DNA from: Isoetes taiwanensis
Lineage: Eukaryota > Streptophyta > Lycopodiopsida > Isoetales > Isoetaceae
Length of the DNA: 64,000 bases
Direction: 5' to 3'
NCBI GenBank assembly: GCA_021234155.1
Contig: JAJEKV010000034.1
Coordinates: 5,555,028 to 5,619,027 of the forward strand
Shown here: positions 28,335 to 40,514 of the stretch, in pieces
Layout: each line of letters opens with the position of its first letter
Position numbering within the stretch: the stretch's first letter is position 1
The notes under the pieces: generated by a model
Told to the model about the DNA's origin: nothing
Seen by the model: the letters and a program-made list of their open reading frames with translations, nothing else
The model's database searches: none
Made by a program: the position numbers and the translations under genes

Positions 28335-30842
28335 TGCCCCAGACATATATTTTCCCCCGAGCTTGGGAAGAGAAAAAAGCCATACCCATAGCTTGCTTAC
28401 TGGGAAGAGAGCGATGGTGTTATGCAAGAAAATGCACAGGATTTAGAACCTCTGCTAAACTACGACGATAAGGAATCTAGCACTAGGCATTCCTCCAGCA
28501 ATCTAACTTGTCAAAACCATGGCTATGGCAAAGGAAGAGGACCCAAAATCTACCTGCCATCAGGCCATGGCCGGGTGGATACCCTGCTTGATCCGATTCA
28601 AGCCTTTGTGGCAGGCCAAGCTCCAAGAAAAATAAGTGCATGGTCACCATTGCTCTGCACATTCCGCTCGCTACTCCGCAAAAATCAGCAAACAGAAAGC
28701 AGCATGAAAACTTATCTCTAAGAAATTCACAACTTACCTTCCTTCTTTCTAACATGGCAAAAAAAGATCTAACCTCTAAATGCAAATAAGCTACTCAAAC
28801 ATGGCAAAATATACTATTTGGCATACAATGCAACACCAAAATCATTGCCCAACAATTGCAAGAAGTTCCTCCTGAATACGAAATGAAATATTGCAGGTTT
28901 ATTGGGAAATATAATTCTTGAAGAGGATAAGTTTAATGTTGGAGGTCGAACAGAAGGATGGCAACAGAAGGACAGGAAATCTCGTGCTTCAGCGTCGGGA
29001 TTTGACGGAGAATTTAGCTCGAAGAAGCCATAGCCGGAGCTTGGGAAGAGGAAAAAGCCATACCCATAGCTTGCTTACTGGGAAGGGAGCGATGGTGTTA
29101 TGCAAGAAAATGTACAGGATTTAAAACCTCTACTTAACTACGACGATGAGGAATCTAGCACTGGGCATTCCCCCAGCAATCTAACTTGTCAAAACCATGG
29201 CTATGGCAAAGGAAGAGGACCCAGAATCGGCCTGCCATCAAGCCATTGCCGGATGGATACCCGGATTGATCCAATTCAAGCCTTTGTGGCGGCCAAGCTC
29301 CAAGAAAAATAAACGCATGGTCGCCACGGCTCTGCACATTCCGCTCGCTCCTCCGCAAAAATCAACAAACAAAAAGCAGCATGAAAACTTATCTCTAAGA
29401 AATTCACAACTTACCTTCCTTCTTTCTAACATGGCAAAAAAAGATCTAACCTCTAAATGCAAATAAACTACTCAAACATGGCAAAATATACTATTTGGCA
29501 TACAATGCAACACCGAAATCATAGTCCCAACAATTGCAAGAAGTTCCTCCCCAATACGAAATGAAATATTGCAGGTTTATTGGGAAATATAATTATTGAA
29601 GAGGATAAGTTTAATGATGGAGGTCGAACAGAAGGATGGCAACAGAAGGACGGGAAATCTTGTGCTTCAGCGGCAGGATTTGGCGGAGAATTGAGCTCGA
29701 AGAAGCCATAGCCGGAGCTTGGGAAGAGGAAAAAGCCATACCCATAGCTTGCTTACTGGGATGGGAGCGATGGTATTATGCAAGAAAATGCACAGGATTT
29801 AAAACCTTTGCTTAACTATGACGATGAGGAATCTAGCACTGGGCATTCCCCAAGCAATCTAACTTGTCAAAACCATGGCTATGGCAAAAGAAGAGGACCC
29901 AGAATCTGCCTACCATTAAGCCATGGCCGGATGGATACCCGGATCGATCCGATTCAAGCCTTTGTGGCGGCCAAACTCCAAGAAAAATAAATGCATGGTC
30001 GCCAGGGCTTTGCACATTCCGCTCGCTCCTCCGCAAAAATCAGCAAACAAAAAGCAGCATAAAAACTTATCTCTAAGAAATTCACAACTTACGTTCCTTC
30101 TTTCTAACTTGGCAAAAAAAGATCTAACCTCTAAATGCAAATAAATTGCTCAAACATGGCAAAATATACTATTTGGCATACAATCCAACACCGAAATCAT
30201 AGTCCCAACCATTGTAAGAAGTTCCTTCCGAATACGAAATGAAATATTGCAGGTTTATTTGAAGGGGATAAGTTTAATGCTGGAGGTCGAACAGAAGGAT
30301 GGCAACAGAAGGAGCTTGGGAAGATGAAAAAGCCAGCTTGATTACTGGGAAGGGAGCGATGGTGTTATGCAAGAAAATGCACAGGATTTAAAGCCTCTGC
30401 TTAACTACGACGATGAGGAATCTAGCACTGGGCATTCCCCCTGCAATCTAACTTGTCAAAACCATGGCTATGGCAAAGGAAGAGGACCCAGAATCTGCTT
30501 GCCATCAAGCCATCCCGGATGGATACCCTGCTTGATCCGATTCAAGCCTTTGTGGCAGCCAAGCTCCAAGAAAAATAAATGCATGGTCGCCACTGCTCTG
30601 CATGCTCCGCTCGCTGCTCCGCAAAAATCAGCAAACAGAAAGCAGCATGAAAACTTATCTCGAAGAAATTCACAACTTACCTTCCTTCTTTCTAACATGG
30701 CAAAAAAAGATCTAACCTCTAAATGCAAATAAGCTGCTCAAACATGGCAAAATATACTATTTGGCATACAATGCAACACCGAAATCATAGTCCCAACCAT
30801 TGCAAGAAGTTCCTCCCGAATACAAAATGAAATATGCAGGTT
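28335..30842 (+). repeat. Tandem array 2: one partial and three further units
   Basis: A partial unit (28335-28914) and units starting at 28915, 29595 and 30252, about 680, 657 and 590 bp long. They are closely similar to array 1. The last unit carries a deletion at its start, and its end together with the following flank matches the end of array 1. This suggests that a block of array plus flank was copied. Confidence 0.88.
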
Positions 30843-31551
30843 TATTGGAAAATATAATTCATTGAAAGATAATTCATCGAATACATTCAGCAACAATAGT
30901 AGAAGGAATAATTCTTTAGCTATATCCAAAAATATATATAGATTTACAAGAAACTTATCGTGGTGGCCAAAGCCGCTGCAAACGTTCCTTTGGTTCTAAA
31001 TCGATGGGGTTAGACATACGATTAACGTTCCATATTTGATAATGCAAACATGTGGGCTTAGATTTACTATTACCGTTCAATATTTGATCATACAAATGCC
31101 TACTTAGTGATAAGTTCGTATCAATTCAAACGACGTGAAGGATGTCCTTGAACATGCCATATAGCCATGTGAAGCATCACGCAATAGAAAGGGAGGAACA
31201 TGTGCTCATGGTCCTCAAAAGTAAAATTTGAAAACGATGATTCAAGTTTAAGGCATGGTTCGAAACTAGGAGGATTCATCCCGGAAAATCTGACCATCCT
31301 TAAAAAAATTTGCAGAGGTAAAAATAATTCCGATAAATTTTTGGCTATTTTTGCCAAAAAAATAAAAAGATAAAAAAGGGGAAGAAATCTAGCCTAGGTC
31401 TGACATCAATCCTCGGTCAATCCCAAGATTTGCATTATCAACCCAGATTCAAACTTACGTAAGATTTATTTGGTACTTATTGTCCTTTAGCCTCTAAGCT
31501 ACAAGTAATGCCGGTACAAGTAATGCTGCGAATTAAGAAATGGCAATGAAG
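30731..31551 (+). repeat. Flanking segment, copy 2
   Basis: Second copy of 26350-27183. Homology stops at about 31551, exactly where a gag-like remnant begins. Confidence 0.85.
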
Positions 31552-31979
31552 AATATTCTCACCATGTTGAAGAATAGTCTCACCATGATTGATATGAAAG
31601 GTCTGCAGCTCAAATATCAAATCTTGAGGGTCAAGAAGCTTACCAAACCTTACCAAGAACTTCTTCACAATCTCATTTCAAGAGTTAGCACCTATGCCAA
31701 TCACATACTCAAGCCATGCTCTCACTTCATCATTCTTGGAACACTTAATGGATTCTGAAAATTTGCAACCTTTCTTGTAGCTATATTCTTGATCGTACAC
31801 TTCAAAAGTGGTTAGCATATGCTTAGATCAAAAGTCGGAGGAGGAATTGGTACATTGAGCTCAAAATAGTGATAAGGCGTACCTGAATTACCTTGAATAG
31901 TTACTGGGTGTAGCAAAAGTTTCAGGGTTCTCTTGTGTCCCTACATGATTAGCACTATCATTGTTTCTCCTTGGAGCCA
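31490..31979 (-). pseudogene. LTR-retrotransposon gag-like remnant
   Basis: From ATG at 31979 the minus strand reads MAPRRNNDSANHVGTQ, then after two stops and shifts EVRAWLEYVIGIG, EIVKKFLVRFGKLLDPQDL and FELQTFHINHGETIL. This matches the layout of retrotransposon gag (a W-L block, then K-F-L-x-R-F, then L-x-x-F-x-x-x-x-G-E-T), closest in feel to gypsy gag. It is interrupted at the edge of the copied array block. Confidence 0.5.
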
Positions 31980-31989
31980 TGAGTTCTCA

Positions 31990-34420
31990 AGATCCAGGTA
32001 GGATCTCGGTAGGACCTCCATAATGATGACGAATATTCCCACATCCTCATTATTCGGCCGCAATGGCAAGATTGAGATCAAAACTTGGTGATGCTGGAAA
32101 GGGTAGAAGAAAAACATCACAGCAGGAAAATATAGAGAATAGGGTGAAACAATGTAAAAAGGAAAAATGAAATAGGAAAATAAATATTGCACCACATCTT
32201 TATTCAGATAATCTCACATAAAAATCAAGCTTCAATAAATGTCGCATGGGGGAAGAGGTCTCCCACCTCTCTTCCCAACACCTGCCACTATCCTTTCTCC
32301 ATGGAAATTCAAGTGCCCAAAAGAGGAGGAGAACAAGTCCCCTCAAGATATTTACAATTTTTTTCACAAATCTCAGCCATCCACTTGGCGTGATCTTGGC
32401 CTTTCTCTTTGACAATCATCAATCCTCTTGTTTTGTTTTCTTCTTTCATAACCAATTTTGTCGTCTTGCTTAACAACTAACACAGCTTAACATGGGCCCT
32501 TGGATTCTAACAACAAGCACAAGTGAATCTGGGCCCTTGATCTTCTCCCCTTTTAGACCTTTAGATTGCAATTCTTCTATGTTCACCGGGATTTGCCAAA
32601 AATCCGGTCAACAACTTGTTGGGTTGGATGGGCTTTGCAGGGATGACGTGTTAAAGATGTATGAAATATGTAACATTGACAAGTTAGTGGCCCAAACTGT
32701 TTGGAAGTTGCATGAAGACCAACCAAAAAGCATCCATATGTAGATGCAACAACACCAAGATAGTGTTGTTGATCCTCAACCTGACTTTAAGAGTCAAACA
32801 CAAAGACACAACTTGAAACTATGCTCAAATTAGGGTTAGAACCACCATATCACTTACGGTGATCAGTCCATACAAGAAGCTTCCAACAGAATAGCTCCAA
32901 ACAACAACAAGTGTTCATACCTTTCCCATTTCTGAAAAAAGAAAGCAGTACTCAAGCCAAGATGGTTGGCGAGAATGGATTGATTTTAAAGGTTTGTTTT
33001 ACCTAATTAGAAGAGAAAAGTTACTAGAGGAGTATGGTGAAATTCTTGACTAAGTAAGAGTTGATCCGAGGAGATATTCAAGCTCAAACGAGCAAAAAAT
33101 TGGTCAATGGTAGTCAATATGCAAAACAATGATCAGTAAAATGGTTTTTGAGGTGCCAAATGTCTTTTTGAGAAACTCCAAAGCAAATAAGTTTAAAAAG
33201 TAGTTATGATATGGGGCAAACGATCAAATTACAATTTGGATCACAAGGAGAATTTCTATACACTGATTTGCAAAAATACAGTTAAGAACTGTCTCAGGCA
33301 AAATGTGAAACTTGTAACTCAAGTTTGAATTGGGTTTTTTTGAAATTTTTTAAACACACAGGTGCCAATGGATGCAAGGATAGATGGCAACTTGTCAAAA
33401 AAGGATTTGGAGCAAAGGATATTTTACTGCCGAATTGTTTAAAGTGGAAAATCACTATAAAACATAACGGAGATGGTTTTTGAAACTTGATGGGCGATGG
33501 GGTGCATTGCAAGCCAGATTGTTCGCAAATATTTCATGAGAAAAGAAGGTGACCATGGCCAAAGCAAAATATGGGTATTATTTCAATCTCACAAAATAGA
33601 GAATTTCTTTTTTGAAACTAGAAACATGTACATCTGTCATTAGAAAAATAGAGATACAGGTATTTTTCTTTACATGAGGGCAAAATACATCAAAAGATGC
33701 TGCTTGAATGGGATTGCTGAGAAGATGTGGCGTGTTCCTTAAAGATGTGTAGTGTTGAAAGAGCCTAAAAGATTTGCATTGTTTCAAGAGCCTTGCACTC
33801 ATTTAGTGGAAACGTTGATCTATGAGTTGGATCATGTGGGAGTGGAGGGCCATTAAAGCAAACCACAACCATCATCTCAAGATTATCCATAAGAAGACCT
33901 TTCCTCCCTTTGAATGACTGTAAGTATTCTGCAACCATGTTGATATGTGTGTGGTCATTCTGAAACATGACTATGCTGAATCTCTATCAAATACAAGATA
34001 CCTTTTGGAAGGGAGTCAAAGATGTTCCTTTAATCTATCATGACGTTCATTTGTTGTGCAATTGTTTCTCACTTGTGTAGCTGTCTCAGGCAGTTAAAGA
34101 TAATAGTGGGGTTAGTCAAAGATGATAGCGGGGTCGCCTAATTTTCTATATGGGGAAATCTTATGGCCGGTTGGGCATTCTTGAACATGGTTTGTCGCTA
34201 CAAAACTACACGTGTCAAACTTTGTGTCATAATATCCCACAAGAGGATTTATTTGATATAATGACGCCTTTGACAAACTTAATGTGATATGATCCAAATT
34301 TGCCTCGAGAACGAATGAATACATGCATACTTCTTTCTAATCAAGCTAATGCTTTTCTTATAAGGGATTTATCTTCTTATGGGCTTCTAGAGATTGGTGA
34401 TTTATCTTCTTTTTTGGGTC
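31990..34420. other. No gene firmly recognised
   Basis: A minus-strand frame at 33765-33968 contains LEMMVVVCFNGPPLP, which faintly recalls the C-terminus of hAT-type transposases; too weak to call. Nothing else supportable. Confidence 0.45.
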
Positions 34421-34434
34421 CCCTACATATTATA

Positions 34435-34537
34435 TAGGGGAAGAGAAGCAGGGGCTCCCCTTCCAAAAAATTGGCAAAGGCCCCGAGGAGCGATCTGCCA
34501 ATTTTTCGACAGGGGAGCCCCTGCTTCCCTTCCCCTA
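34435..34537 (-). ncRNA. Long hairpin, candidate small-RNA precursor
   Basis: Two 42-base arms (34435-34476, 34496-34537) with a 19-base loop. The arms match at 38 of 42 positions. In a minus-strand transcript three of the four differences become G-U wobbles, leaving a single mismatch. That strand bias is what selection for RNA pairing, or recent C-to-T decay, would give. GC-rich arms stand out from the A/T-rich flank. A foldback transposon or an inverted gene duplicate are alternatives. No expression evidence can be had from sequence. Confidence 0.4.
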
Positions 34538-34549
34538 CAATATAGAAGT

Positions 34550-35800
34550 TGGAGAATCGAGTCTTGAAGCATCTCTGCAGCACCTGTTCTTGGACAAACC
34601 ATCTCTGCTACAACAAGCATTGCGACAGTATCTGGCAGGAGGCCTTGCTCGAATATTTTTGCAGTAAGATCTGGCAAGAACAGAAGCTCTACAGCCAAAC
34701 CCCAAGCTTTTAGCTCAAATGAGTCTCTTCTTCGGGTGGGGACGTAAAACAGGCTTGTTTGGGCCTTATAATACAGTTTCCTCTGGCATCATCCCAGCTC
34801 TGCAAGAAGCTCCAAAATTTGCAAGAAATCTGGCTCTGTAAGAAGATCTGAAAGCTCTGCAAGAAGCTTTGTAGAAAACTCAACAAGAAGCTCTGCAACC
34901 GTTTACCGGCTATTTACCCTAAACATTATCTGCTGTGCAGAATGGGTGCCCCGATTTCTAGTCTGCGGCACATGCCACGTGGCTGCACAAAAATAAGTGC
35001 CAGTATAAATTAATGATCTAACTTCTATATTGGTAGCCAAAATATTAGAAATCAACACCAATGACACATCACATTTACACATTATAAAAGCCCCAATTAC
35101 ATTTCTCAAGTGTGGCCCAGGCACATGGATCATGTGTCCACATTTAGACAATAGGAATATTCCATTATATTTCTCGCATGTGTCTATACAACTACACAAG
35201 CACTACACCTACACATACACTACGCATGCTACATATGCACTATGCTACACACAACACAATATTACACTACATATACACTACACTCTACACATTATACTAC
35301 CACCACCACATGGACTTAATCATCTTCAATATATCATTCTACCAATAAAACAACACATTGTCTTCACTGAGGCTAAAAGGTTAAGCCAAGGTTATATAAG
35401 CCAAGTTCACTGTTGTTTTCTACCAGGCCAAACTGCAGTTGACAAGGTGTTGCTTACTTGGAAATTTCATTATGGATTAATTGGGAAGCTGACCTGGAGT
35501 TTGGCCAGACGTGCAACCACGTCATTGACAACTATTTAGCCCCATATATATCTTGATACATGGGGATCGATGCTCCCTCTATACATCGTGCACTTAGGTT
35601 CTGTCCCCAGCGGTGCATAGAGCGTCGGTGGAGACATGGGGATGATGCTCCCTCTACACGTCACGCACTCAGGTTCTGTTCCCAGCGGTGCATAAAATGC
35701 CAGCTCCGCCGACGCTAAATTCTTGTATATATTTAAAACTAAATTTCTCATAGAAATGCCTAGAGACCCATTTCTGAAAGTTGAATGAGTCCTTTGCATT
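34550..35800. other. No gene recognised; low-complexity and tandem repeats
   Basis: A TACAC-rich stretch (about 35170-35310) and a 76-bp tandem duplication (35558-35703, beginning ACATGGGGAT). A short + frame near 35390-35539 contains FLPGQTAVDKVLLTWKF, faintly like the start of a LINE RT, but it has no further support. Confidence 0.5.
35558..35703. repeat. 76-bp tandem duplication
   Basis: Two copies starting at 35558 and 35634, sharing GATGCTCCCTCTA, AGGTTCTGT and CCCAGCGGTGCATA, with several differences. Confidence 0.85.
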
Positions 35801-36225
35801 TACCATGCTTAACTTGAATAACTAGTAGGAAGTATCTCTCTCATGTCTATCATCTCCTCAAAAGCGGAGCATAACTTCTTGATTGTTTCCAGTTATGGAA
35901 GACCATTTATAAGGATCATATAATCAACGTATAGAGCAACCATAACAAAGCAATTTCCTCCTCACTTCGTGAAGAAATTCTTTGGATATAAGATTACTAT
36001 TCATTGTTCTAGAAGCGTGTTATAATCCATACAATGTTTTTTTTTTTAGCGATAAACAATTTTTTTTTTTCTGTCATGCACTTAATAAACAAAATCTTTT
36101 TTTTCTGTCATGCACTTAATACCCAGTTGGGTGTTCCATGTAGATTTCTTCATCAACATGTCCATTTCTAAATGTTGTTTCCACATCCATTTGATGCATG
36201 TTTATTGCAAAGGTCCCATATTTTG
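35800..36225 (-). pseudogene. Ty1/copia reverse transcriptase fragment
   Basis: The minus strand reads MHQMDVETTFRNGHVDEEIY (about 36200), the conserved copia RT block, and further on FVMVALYVDYMILINGLP (about 35940), which is the YVDD active-site region with the last Asp changed to Tyr. Stops and a T-rich expansion (36040-36110, with a duplicated TTCTGTCATGCACTTAATA) break it. It cannot belong to the same copy as the integrase at 28 kb because the order on the minus strand would be reversed. Confidence 0.75.
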
Positions 36226-36805
36226 ACATAATCAGTTACTTGACTTACCCTCTAGTAGAATAATGGCATAGTTTACCATTTTACAAGTGTGAAACTTTCA
36301 TACCCATACTTCTGACCCATCCAGATATACTCTTGCAGGGACGTATCTTGCAATGCCTGTTATCAAATGCCACAGGCAACGGCTATAAAAATGCTATATT
36401 GTATATACATATGTAGAATTCAGAAAGGAATCCCAATTTCAATACTAGGAGGATCGTTAAAGTCCTTGTTTCTATACATCCCCAAATGTTCCTCGTTTTT
36501 TTCTAGGCTGAACTTTGGCTTTTCACTTTACCCATCTTCTAAGCTTGCATTTTACGCTGTCATCCAGCATTAGAATGCAAGCCCACAACTTATACAGCTA
36601 GAACATATAGATTAGTTGTGCAGAGATAATGATATCATGGAAGGAAGGAAGGAAGGAAGGAAGGTACTTTTATCGTCCACGGAGACCAATCGGTCTATGG
36701 GACCCAATACAAAAACGCAGCAAGCGGATTCTTGCCGGATTAAAAACCCTCACCGAAGGGTTTTCGAGGGAAAACCGTGCAAACAATCGGCCTGGCGGCT
36801 AATGC

Positions 36806-39800
36806 TAATCATATAAAATGCGAAACATCCCAATATATACGGTCATGCACCACCCCGGCAAGTAGTGCCTAGTCGGGACAACCAGGGACGGGGCAAATGT
36901 GACCTCGCGAGGTCGATTACCTCCTGGATGTATGACCCCGTGGCACGCATCTTGGCCGGTGTGTTCATCGGCAAATGCAAGGGCACGCGTCGGCCGTACT
37001 AAGGGAGCGTGATCGGCCGGGATCGACCAACTCTTGGGCAACTCGGAAAGTGTGAGACTCATCCTCAATGGCACCCGTTTGGCAAAGACCGACAGAGCTT
37101 TGTCTGGCGGGGCTCCCCAATCCACCGCCCGTCTCGATCGCGAAGATGGTGGGCACCCGTCGGGCGAATGGAGGCAATGAGTCCGCTTTTTCGAGGCGGT
37201 AGGAACGCAGGTAGAGGCCGTGGCCCCGCTAACTTCTGGGGGTTGATGTGCTCCTTGTAATGGGCCATTTTGACCGCTGCTCTAGAGCAATGGGGTCCCA
37301 GGCTTGCCAAGGAAACAAGCATCTAGGTACTCCCGCTGTGTCGCGATCGCACACATTGCGCCCGGTGGCGCATCATTGCTCCCCGCGTTCCATCTGGCGA
37401 ACCACCGATCTCTCTTACCCCTCCAACAGGCCCTAAGCGGCTAGCGGACTCATGGCCACGGTGTAAGCCCAGTCTATGGAGCCGAGCATCACCCATAGTA
37501 ACCACTTTTCGAAAATAGACGATGTGTCTATCAAATTGGCCCGTGGCGGCGGCAAGAATCCGGTTTCTGCAGCCGAGAATCGATAGGGACCGAAGGTTTC
37601 ACCCCAAGTGCCCGTGCCAAAAATGCCTTACACACTGCTCCAAGTCATTCAGTGTCGTAAAGAGACGTAGGGCCCCAAACCTCGACCGCATGTCTGAAGG
37701 GCGGGCTCGACCGATTCCGAACAGATGTGACCGATGGCCCCAATCATATAGCTCGCACGGTGATTGTTGTTACGATGGCATAAAAGCGCTTTCCGGCCTT
37801 TGTCACATAAGCGGATAGAGCGCCTCCCGCCAGAGCGAGGAGGGGAACTCCACCCCTAGGTACTTGTAGGTGGGTGGCGATCCACAGGCCGGCCCCCGAT
37901 ATGTGAGTGCGGGAGGCATGGGGTGACGTGAAGAGGATATGAGAACCACCACGGTCTTGGCCGATTGACGCGCATGTCCGTAGCCCGACAAAATGTGTCT
38001 AGGGCATCCAGGTGAGACCGCATAGCTTCGGGGTGTGGGCAGCCAGGGCCAACATCGTCCGCATAGATGAGCCGGGCGGATGACCTGGTGCAAAAGCCGT
38101 GATGCCATCCCCCATGCTCGCAGAAGCCCGGGGCTCTAAGCGACAATGTAGAGGCCAAAAAGTGTTGGCGAGAGGGGCAACCCTGCTTGGGACCGATACT
38201 CTCGGTGAATGCTTGGCTGGCCGGGGCGCATCCCTGCCAAAAAACAACTCTCATACAACCTTGTATATGGCATTACGCGCAGGCGTGGAGCCCCGATTGA
38301 CCTTGATCTAGCCACGACTTTTCGGGGACCGTGATCAAAAGCCTTTGCGAAGTCCACAAAAGAATACAAGTCAGTAGATGATTCCCGGTCTTCAATCGAT
38401 GCCGCAGCTGTAAAGATATGGTCAATCGTTGAGTGGCGGGTCGAAGCCCGCCTGTGTGAGGGCTCGCGACATCCGCCGCCCGGCCGGGTCAAAGCCGTAC
38501 TGCTCGAGAATGCCAGCCAACAGTTTGGCAAATCCGGCCGACCATGATCGTCCTGTGGTGGTAGGACGATTGTGGGTCGCCCGCCTTGTGAATGGGAACA
38601 ACCACAGCGTGGTCCATTGTGGGAAACCCTCCCGCAATGCTCTGTTGAATCAGGGGTAGTGAGGGCCGGCACAAGCGGGCATTTGCCCCGCCCCACTTGA
38701 GTAACTTCGGCACGCATACCATCGAGGTCACCGCCTTCCCATTAGCTAGCCGTTGTGGGCCCTCCTCAACATCCTCGTCCACGAGAACCAATGGGGGGCC
38801 ATCCCGTGGGGGTATGGGTCTGGCGTCCCTGGCCGGGTCATAGAGCCGCTGCGCAAAGCACCGCTCCCCTTTGCCGGGTGTGATGTCCCTGTAGGGCCGG
38901 GCGGCTTGGAGCACTCTGGCAAAAGGTTCGAGGATGAGTGTCGGCAGGCCGAACATCTCCCCACGATGCTTGGCAAGGTGCCGCGCCTTTGTGTCCTCCG
39001 GATGGCGGTGGTGGCGTGGTAACTGCACTGCGGGTATCGGATCGAATGCCGCCGGGCTTGTTTGCGTTCTTTGATCGCATCAAACCATCGGTTCGCGGGA
39101 ATGTTGCTGAGCGAAGCGGCGGCGGCGGGGTCTAGCCAGCTTTGTATCCATTTGCATCCGTAATAGCGGGTCACCGCTCGTCACGCCGCCTAGTGTGGAG
39201 GTCTGCATTACCGGGAGGGCGCCCATGAGCATCTTGCCAGTAGTCCTCGCGCACGCTTCATAATCGAAGTCTCAACCGAGGACGGCGCAGGGGCTGGCAT
39301 AGTGGGGTTTCGGCGGCTCGCCAAAACCAGGTCCAAATAAAGTGGGAGGTGATCTCGAGTCGACCTCCTCATCCCCGGATCGCTCTGTGCCCACCCGAAA
39401 CGATCGATGAGATGCATATCTTGGCGCAACTACAAGCACATAGTCCACCACACTAGACCTCCCCCGATTGTCCCGTCGCATGTGCACTTGGTGAATCGGG
39501 CCAATCGTGGAAAGGCCATTGCAAATTATCAAGTCAAAAATGCCACATAGCAGGAGCAACTGGTCGCAAAGCTAGTGACCGGTGTCATCCCGACCAGCGC
39601 GGCCGTGGTACTTTCGGGGGGTGTAGCTGCAGGACATCGTCAGCGAGGGGGTCAAGTCGCATGGGCTGCTCTACTCCTGTCCGTGCATTGAAATCTCCAA
39701 GAAGGACGACCCTACCCAACTGCTGATGCTGCTGTATGTCATCATATAGATCGACATACGGGTCCATCCTATCCGCATCGGGGTGGCTGCGATAGAAGGT

Positions 39801-40153
39801 GCTGCTCTGCGTGAGGGAAATAACAGGCCGCCAGAAAAAGAGGGTTGCCACTGGTATTATGCACACGAACCCAGAAGTACCGGTTGTGTCTGTTATCTTC
39901 ACGGAGGGTAACCAGGAATGTGCCAAGGTTGTCCGGTAGTAGCAAGCCACTCCCCCCATGACCCATTTATCTGCATGTGTATTGAAGACCGAGAAATGTT
40001 GGTAACCGGCAAATCAGGTAGCCTCAGGCCAAAGATGCTCCCATGTCTCCATGAGGAAGATGAGATCCATACCCCTACGCCACGGAGTTCGGGACCGTCC
40101 CCCTTCGCCAAAGGGAAGCCTCGACAATTCCATGAGACCACCCGGAGGCACAA
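36806..40153 (-). pseudogene. LINE D ORF2 (endonuclease / RT / Cys-His), frameshifted
   Basis: Endonuclease: VVSWNCRGFPLAKGDG (about 40140), MGGVACYYRTTLAHSW (about 39960), VVLLGDFNARTGVE (about 39700) and TRDHLPLYLDLV (about 39350), the equivalent of the catalytic SDH block. RT: FVDFAKAFDHGPRKVV (about 38360), PKQGCP (about 38190) and RLIYADDVGPG (about 38065). C-terminus: LCQTGAIEDESHTF (about 37075). The motifs are spread over all three frames, so it is inactive. The order and spacing are those of LINE B. Confidence 0.8.
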
Positions 40154-40514
40154 TTCCTATTTGTCGCAGGGATGGTATGCGCTACCGAGTCGCATGGGGA
40201 GGACCGGGGAAGCGAGGGTCGAGTGAGAAGTAGATGGAGGCGGAAAGATGTGGTCGAGAGGGCGTGGGGCATGAGGGCGCGTGAGTAGGAGCGGGGAGAA
40301 GGGGGGCCGTGGTAGTAGTAGAAGCGGGGGCGGCGTGCGGTTGTGGGTTGGGGCTGCGGGGTCCCCGCAGATGCCGCGCGCCGAGGAAATGTGCATCCTG
40401 CGCCGAACCAATCCCCGGCGCCCCCGCTGGCGAATGCCTCCCCCGACAAGGTCCTCCGGCGTGCCTCGCTGCCACGGAGTGTGAGGTCCCGGCCCACGTC
40501 TGGGGATGTCCCCT

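Noticed and set aside
30468-30728. Minus-strand frame (MHLEVRSFFAMLERRK...) conserved in all array units
   Set aside because: It is open in all units but so is the opposite strand; conservation follows from recent duplication and no family is recognised.
25233-30842. CRISPR-like or satellite array
   Set aside because: Units of roughly 0.55-0.68 kb with no short repeat-spacer structure and too few copies for a satellite; a eukaryotic setting also excludes CRISPR.
25233-30842. Recoding or RNA editing of the two recurrent TAG codons in the array frame
   Set aside because: U-to-C editing is known from organelles of some seed-free plants, not from nuclear transcripts; an inherited stop in a non-coding repeat is simpler.
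33765-33968. hAT transposase C-terminus
   Set aside because: Only a vague resemblance around LEMMVVVCFNGPPLP; no dimerisation motif.
35390-35539. LINE RT start (FLPGQTAVDKVLLTWKF)
   Set aside because: Single weak motif, nothing matching downstream.
28010-36225. One single copia element covering the integrase and RT fragments
   Set aside because: On the minus strand the RT would precede the integrase, opposite to Ty1/copia order.
37065-39174. Numerous overlapping ORFs on both strands at 37-41 kb
   Set aside because: Long chance frames caused by the high G+C of LINE D; only those matching LINE motifs were kept.
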